DNA of 64,000 bases, taken from positions 186,001 through 250,000 of the forward strand of contig JABSRP010000012.1 in assembly GCA_013215145.1 (NCBI GenBank), read 5' to 3'. Shown in pieces: positions 62,571-64,000 of the stretch; the first letter of the stretch is position 1, and the number at the start of each line of letters is the position of its first letter. The notes under the pieces were generated by a model. That model was not told where the DNA came from. It did not search any database and was given only the letters and a program-made list of their open reading frames with translations. The stretch comes from Pseudobacteriovorax sp. (GTDB lineage Bacteria; Bdellovibrionota_B; Oligoflexia; Oligoflexales; Oligoflexaceae). A program made the position numbers and the translations under genes.

Positions 62571-64000
62571 CTAAGGGATTAGTACAATGTCTGGTAAGGT
62601 GGTGCCTGTCTCAAATCCAAAGAGTCCATTGCCAAGTTGTCCAAATGAGTTGAGTCCCCAAGTAAAAATTTCACCTTCTTTATTGATCGCTATTGAATGG
62701 GCAAGACCGGTTGAGATATCTGATATCTCAGAAATAGAAATCAAGTTGGGTTCGTCAGTATCTGCCTCCAACCCGGCGCTACCGGTCCCTAATTGGCCAT
62801 TAAAGTTTTGGCCCCAGGAAAAGACCTCTCCAGATCGGCTTAATCCAAAACTAAAGTTCCCAGAGGCCTCAATGGAAGCGATTCTAGGGAGACTTTCTAT
62901 TAGAATCGGTTGATTCCGATCATTTAGATCGCCGAGCCCTAATTGTCCCGACGCATTAAGTCCCCAACTATACGCATCGCCGTTACTTGCAATGGCGAGT
63001 GAATGGCCGCGTCCAGCTGCAACAGAAATAATTTTTGGGATACCTATAACCTTCAATGGTGTATAAGTCGTCTCAGTTGGCTGTGCAAGCTGACCAAAGC
63101 GATTATCACCCCAGCTGAAGACATCCCCCTCTTTGGTGATTGCTAAAGAAAATGATCCGCCAGCTGCTATTGATACGATTTCTGGTAGAGATGTTATCTT
63201 TATAGGTACCGAGGAAGTTGGTTCGATGGAATTGATCCCAAGCTGGCCAAAACGATTGCTACCCCAAGCCCAGATGAAACCTTCACTATCAAGTGCTAAA
63301 GTATGACGTTGGCCCGTTGCGATAGATACTATTTGGGGTAAGCCATCAACCCTCATCGCTTGATCTGAAGGGCCTGGTCTTCCTAATTGGTTTTCCCTAT
63401 TCCGGCCCCAGGTCCAGGTTGCGCCATCCTTATCGAGAGCAACCGTATGGCTTAGACTTGCTGAAACAGACACGATTGGTTGATTGAAAGATAGCTCCGT
63501 TGGCGTTAGGGCTGGATCTCCAGAAGGTAGTCCAAGCTGACCTAGGTTGTTACGACCCCATACGAGCAGTTTGCTTGGGTCTTGCGAATTAATGGTTAGA
63601 GAATGCGATCCACCAGCAGCGGTTTTTGAACCAAAGTAAAGAGATTTGTTAGTTATGGACTTATTACCTAATTTATCATAAACCTGGAAAGTCCATGAGT
63701 TTATGCCGGGTATTAAAGTCAAAGGTATAGTGATTTCAACTTCGGAGTTGATCACCAAGCTAATCTCCTTGAACTCCCCCAAGTGATTTTGTATCACGAT
63801 TTTTTCGACACCCGCTTCATCCTTAAAAACTCCTCGAGCATCAATGGTTCGGTTTTTCCAAAAATCTCGAGCTGGTAATTCAATTTGGACTTCTGGGCCA
63901 AGAGTATCACATTGTTGCCATTCATCTAAATTCTGAAACTGAGGACGGACATTCTCTATGCTTTGAGAGTAGCTCATCTTGGTTGAGCTTAATGCTATAT
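62571..64000 (-). CDS. RCC1-repeat protein (5' end probably outside window)
   Basis: At least 468 residues. Seven RCC1-type repeats, each with WGxNxxGQLG: LLVWGRNNLGQLG, TWTWGRNRENQLG, IWAWGSNRFGQLG, VFSWGDNRFGQLA, AYSWGLNASGQLG, VFSWGQNFNGQLG, IFTWGLNSFGQLG; this makes a full beta-propeller. Before it lies a beta-sandwich part (RTIDARGVFKDEAGVEKI). The ATG at 63977 lacks a signal, and the frame is open to the window edge, so the true start, probably with a signal peptide or lipobox, lies beyond. Secreted RCC1 proteins are usually surface or binding proteins. Confidence 0.85.
   Translation of the reverse strand, partial: IALSSTKMSYSQSIENVRPQFQNLDEWQQCDTLGPEVQIELPARDFWKNRTIDARGVFKDEAGVEKIVIQNHLGEFKEISLVINSEVEITIPLTLIPGINSWTFQVYDKLGNKSITNKSLYFGSKTAAGGSHSLTINSQDPSKLLVWGRNNLGQLGLPSGDPALTPTELSFNQPIVSVSASLSHTVALDKDGATWTWGRNRENQLGRPGPSDQAMRVDGLPQIVSIATGQRHTLALDSEGFIWAWGSNRFGQLGINSIEPTSSVPIKITSLPEIVSIAAGGSFSLAITKEGDVFSWGDNRFGQLAQPTETTYTPLKVIGIPKIISVAAGRGHSLAIASNGDAYSWGLNASGQLGLGDLNDRNQPILIESLPRIASIEASGNFSFGLSRSGEVFSWGQNFNGQLGTGSAGLEADTDEPNLISISEISDISTGLAHSIAINKEGEIFTWGLNSFGQLGNGLFGFETGTTLPDIVLIP

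Noticed and set aside
1..64000. CRISPR arrays, tRNA/rRNA genes, insertion sequences, prophage
   Set aside because: No regularly spaced repeats, cloverleaf ends, transposase or integrase motifs, or rRNA stretches were seen on reading the window.

Overview
The window reads as Gram-negative chromosome of about 45% GC. It is rich in signal peptides, lipoproteins (lipobox Cys followed by Asp/Ser/Glu-rich linkers), TonB-dependent receptors and outer-membrane barrels. The mix (MbnP/MbnH pairs, imelysin/DUF4856, GNAT-NIS fusions, many orphan lipoproteins) suggests a marine member of Bdellovibrionota/Oligoflexia or a similar deltaproteobacterial-grade lineage; this is inference from gene content only. 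I see no rRNA, tRNA, transposase, integrase, phage gene or CRISPR array. The unifying theme is metal homeostasis: copper, zinc, cobalamin and above all iron.

Region 1 (1-4.9 kb): the tail of a TonB-dependent receptor, a small secreted protein, and a sensory locus made of a LytTR response regulator convergent with a sugar-binding-protein gene and a LytS-type kinase gene. The kinase reading frame is broken by one base inside a run of nine G. Region 2 (5.2-11.3 kb): a copper-type locus with a Cys/His-rich secreted protein, two MbnP/MbnH (copper-binding lipoprotein / di-heme enzyme) pairs and an outer-membrane barrel between them. Region 3 (11.4-23 kb): a TonB-like lipoprotein, a secreted metalloprotease, a COG0523 GTPase with a small partner, a transglutaminase-like pair, a cobalamin riboswitch feeding a 24-codon ORF coupled to a Cys-rich-CWC/thioesterase fusion, a znuABC-type operon with an extra porin and lipoprotein, and a DUF2237 gene. 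A repeated 14-bp palindrome of the form TGCAAAT-N3-TGCA lies upstream of the protease, the GTPase operon and the znu/DUF2237 divergent region, and is a candidate Zur operator.

Region 4 (23-62 kb) is a large iron-starvation regulon. I count 14 Fur-box-like sites (GATAATGATTATC type), most placed just upstream of a gene or operon. They head an imelysin/DUF4856 operon; a siderophore operon (decarboxylase, N-monooxygenase, MFS exporter, two acetyltransferase-NIS synthetase fusions, TonB-dependent receptor, PepSY reductase-like protein); a 55-residue CxxCxC microprotein; an operon with Ni-superoxide dismutase and its maturation protease; an operon with a ferredoxin-reductase-like protein and a MATE exporter; and a series of secreted or lipoprotein genes of unknown function. 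Two paralogue pairs (TPR-like, and four-Cys secreted) are spread through this region. Ferritin, a thioredoxin-like [2Fe-2S] protein and a second TonB receptor lie near its end.

Region 5 (62.2-64 kb): a start-less coding remnant and an RCC1-repeat protein running off the window. Together the genes describe a cell that, when iron is short, makes a citrate-hydroxamate-type siderophore, imports it, replaces iron-dependent superoxide dismutase with a nickel enzyme and expresses many uncharacterised envelope proteins, with parallel zinc, copper and B12 circuits next door.
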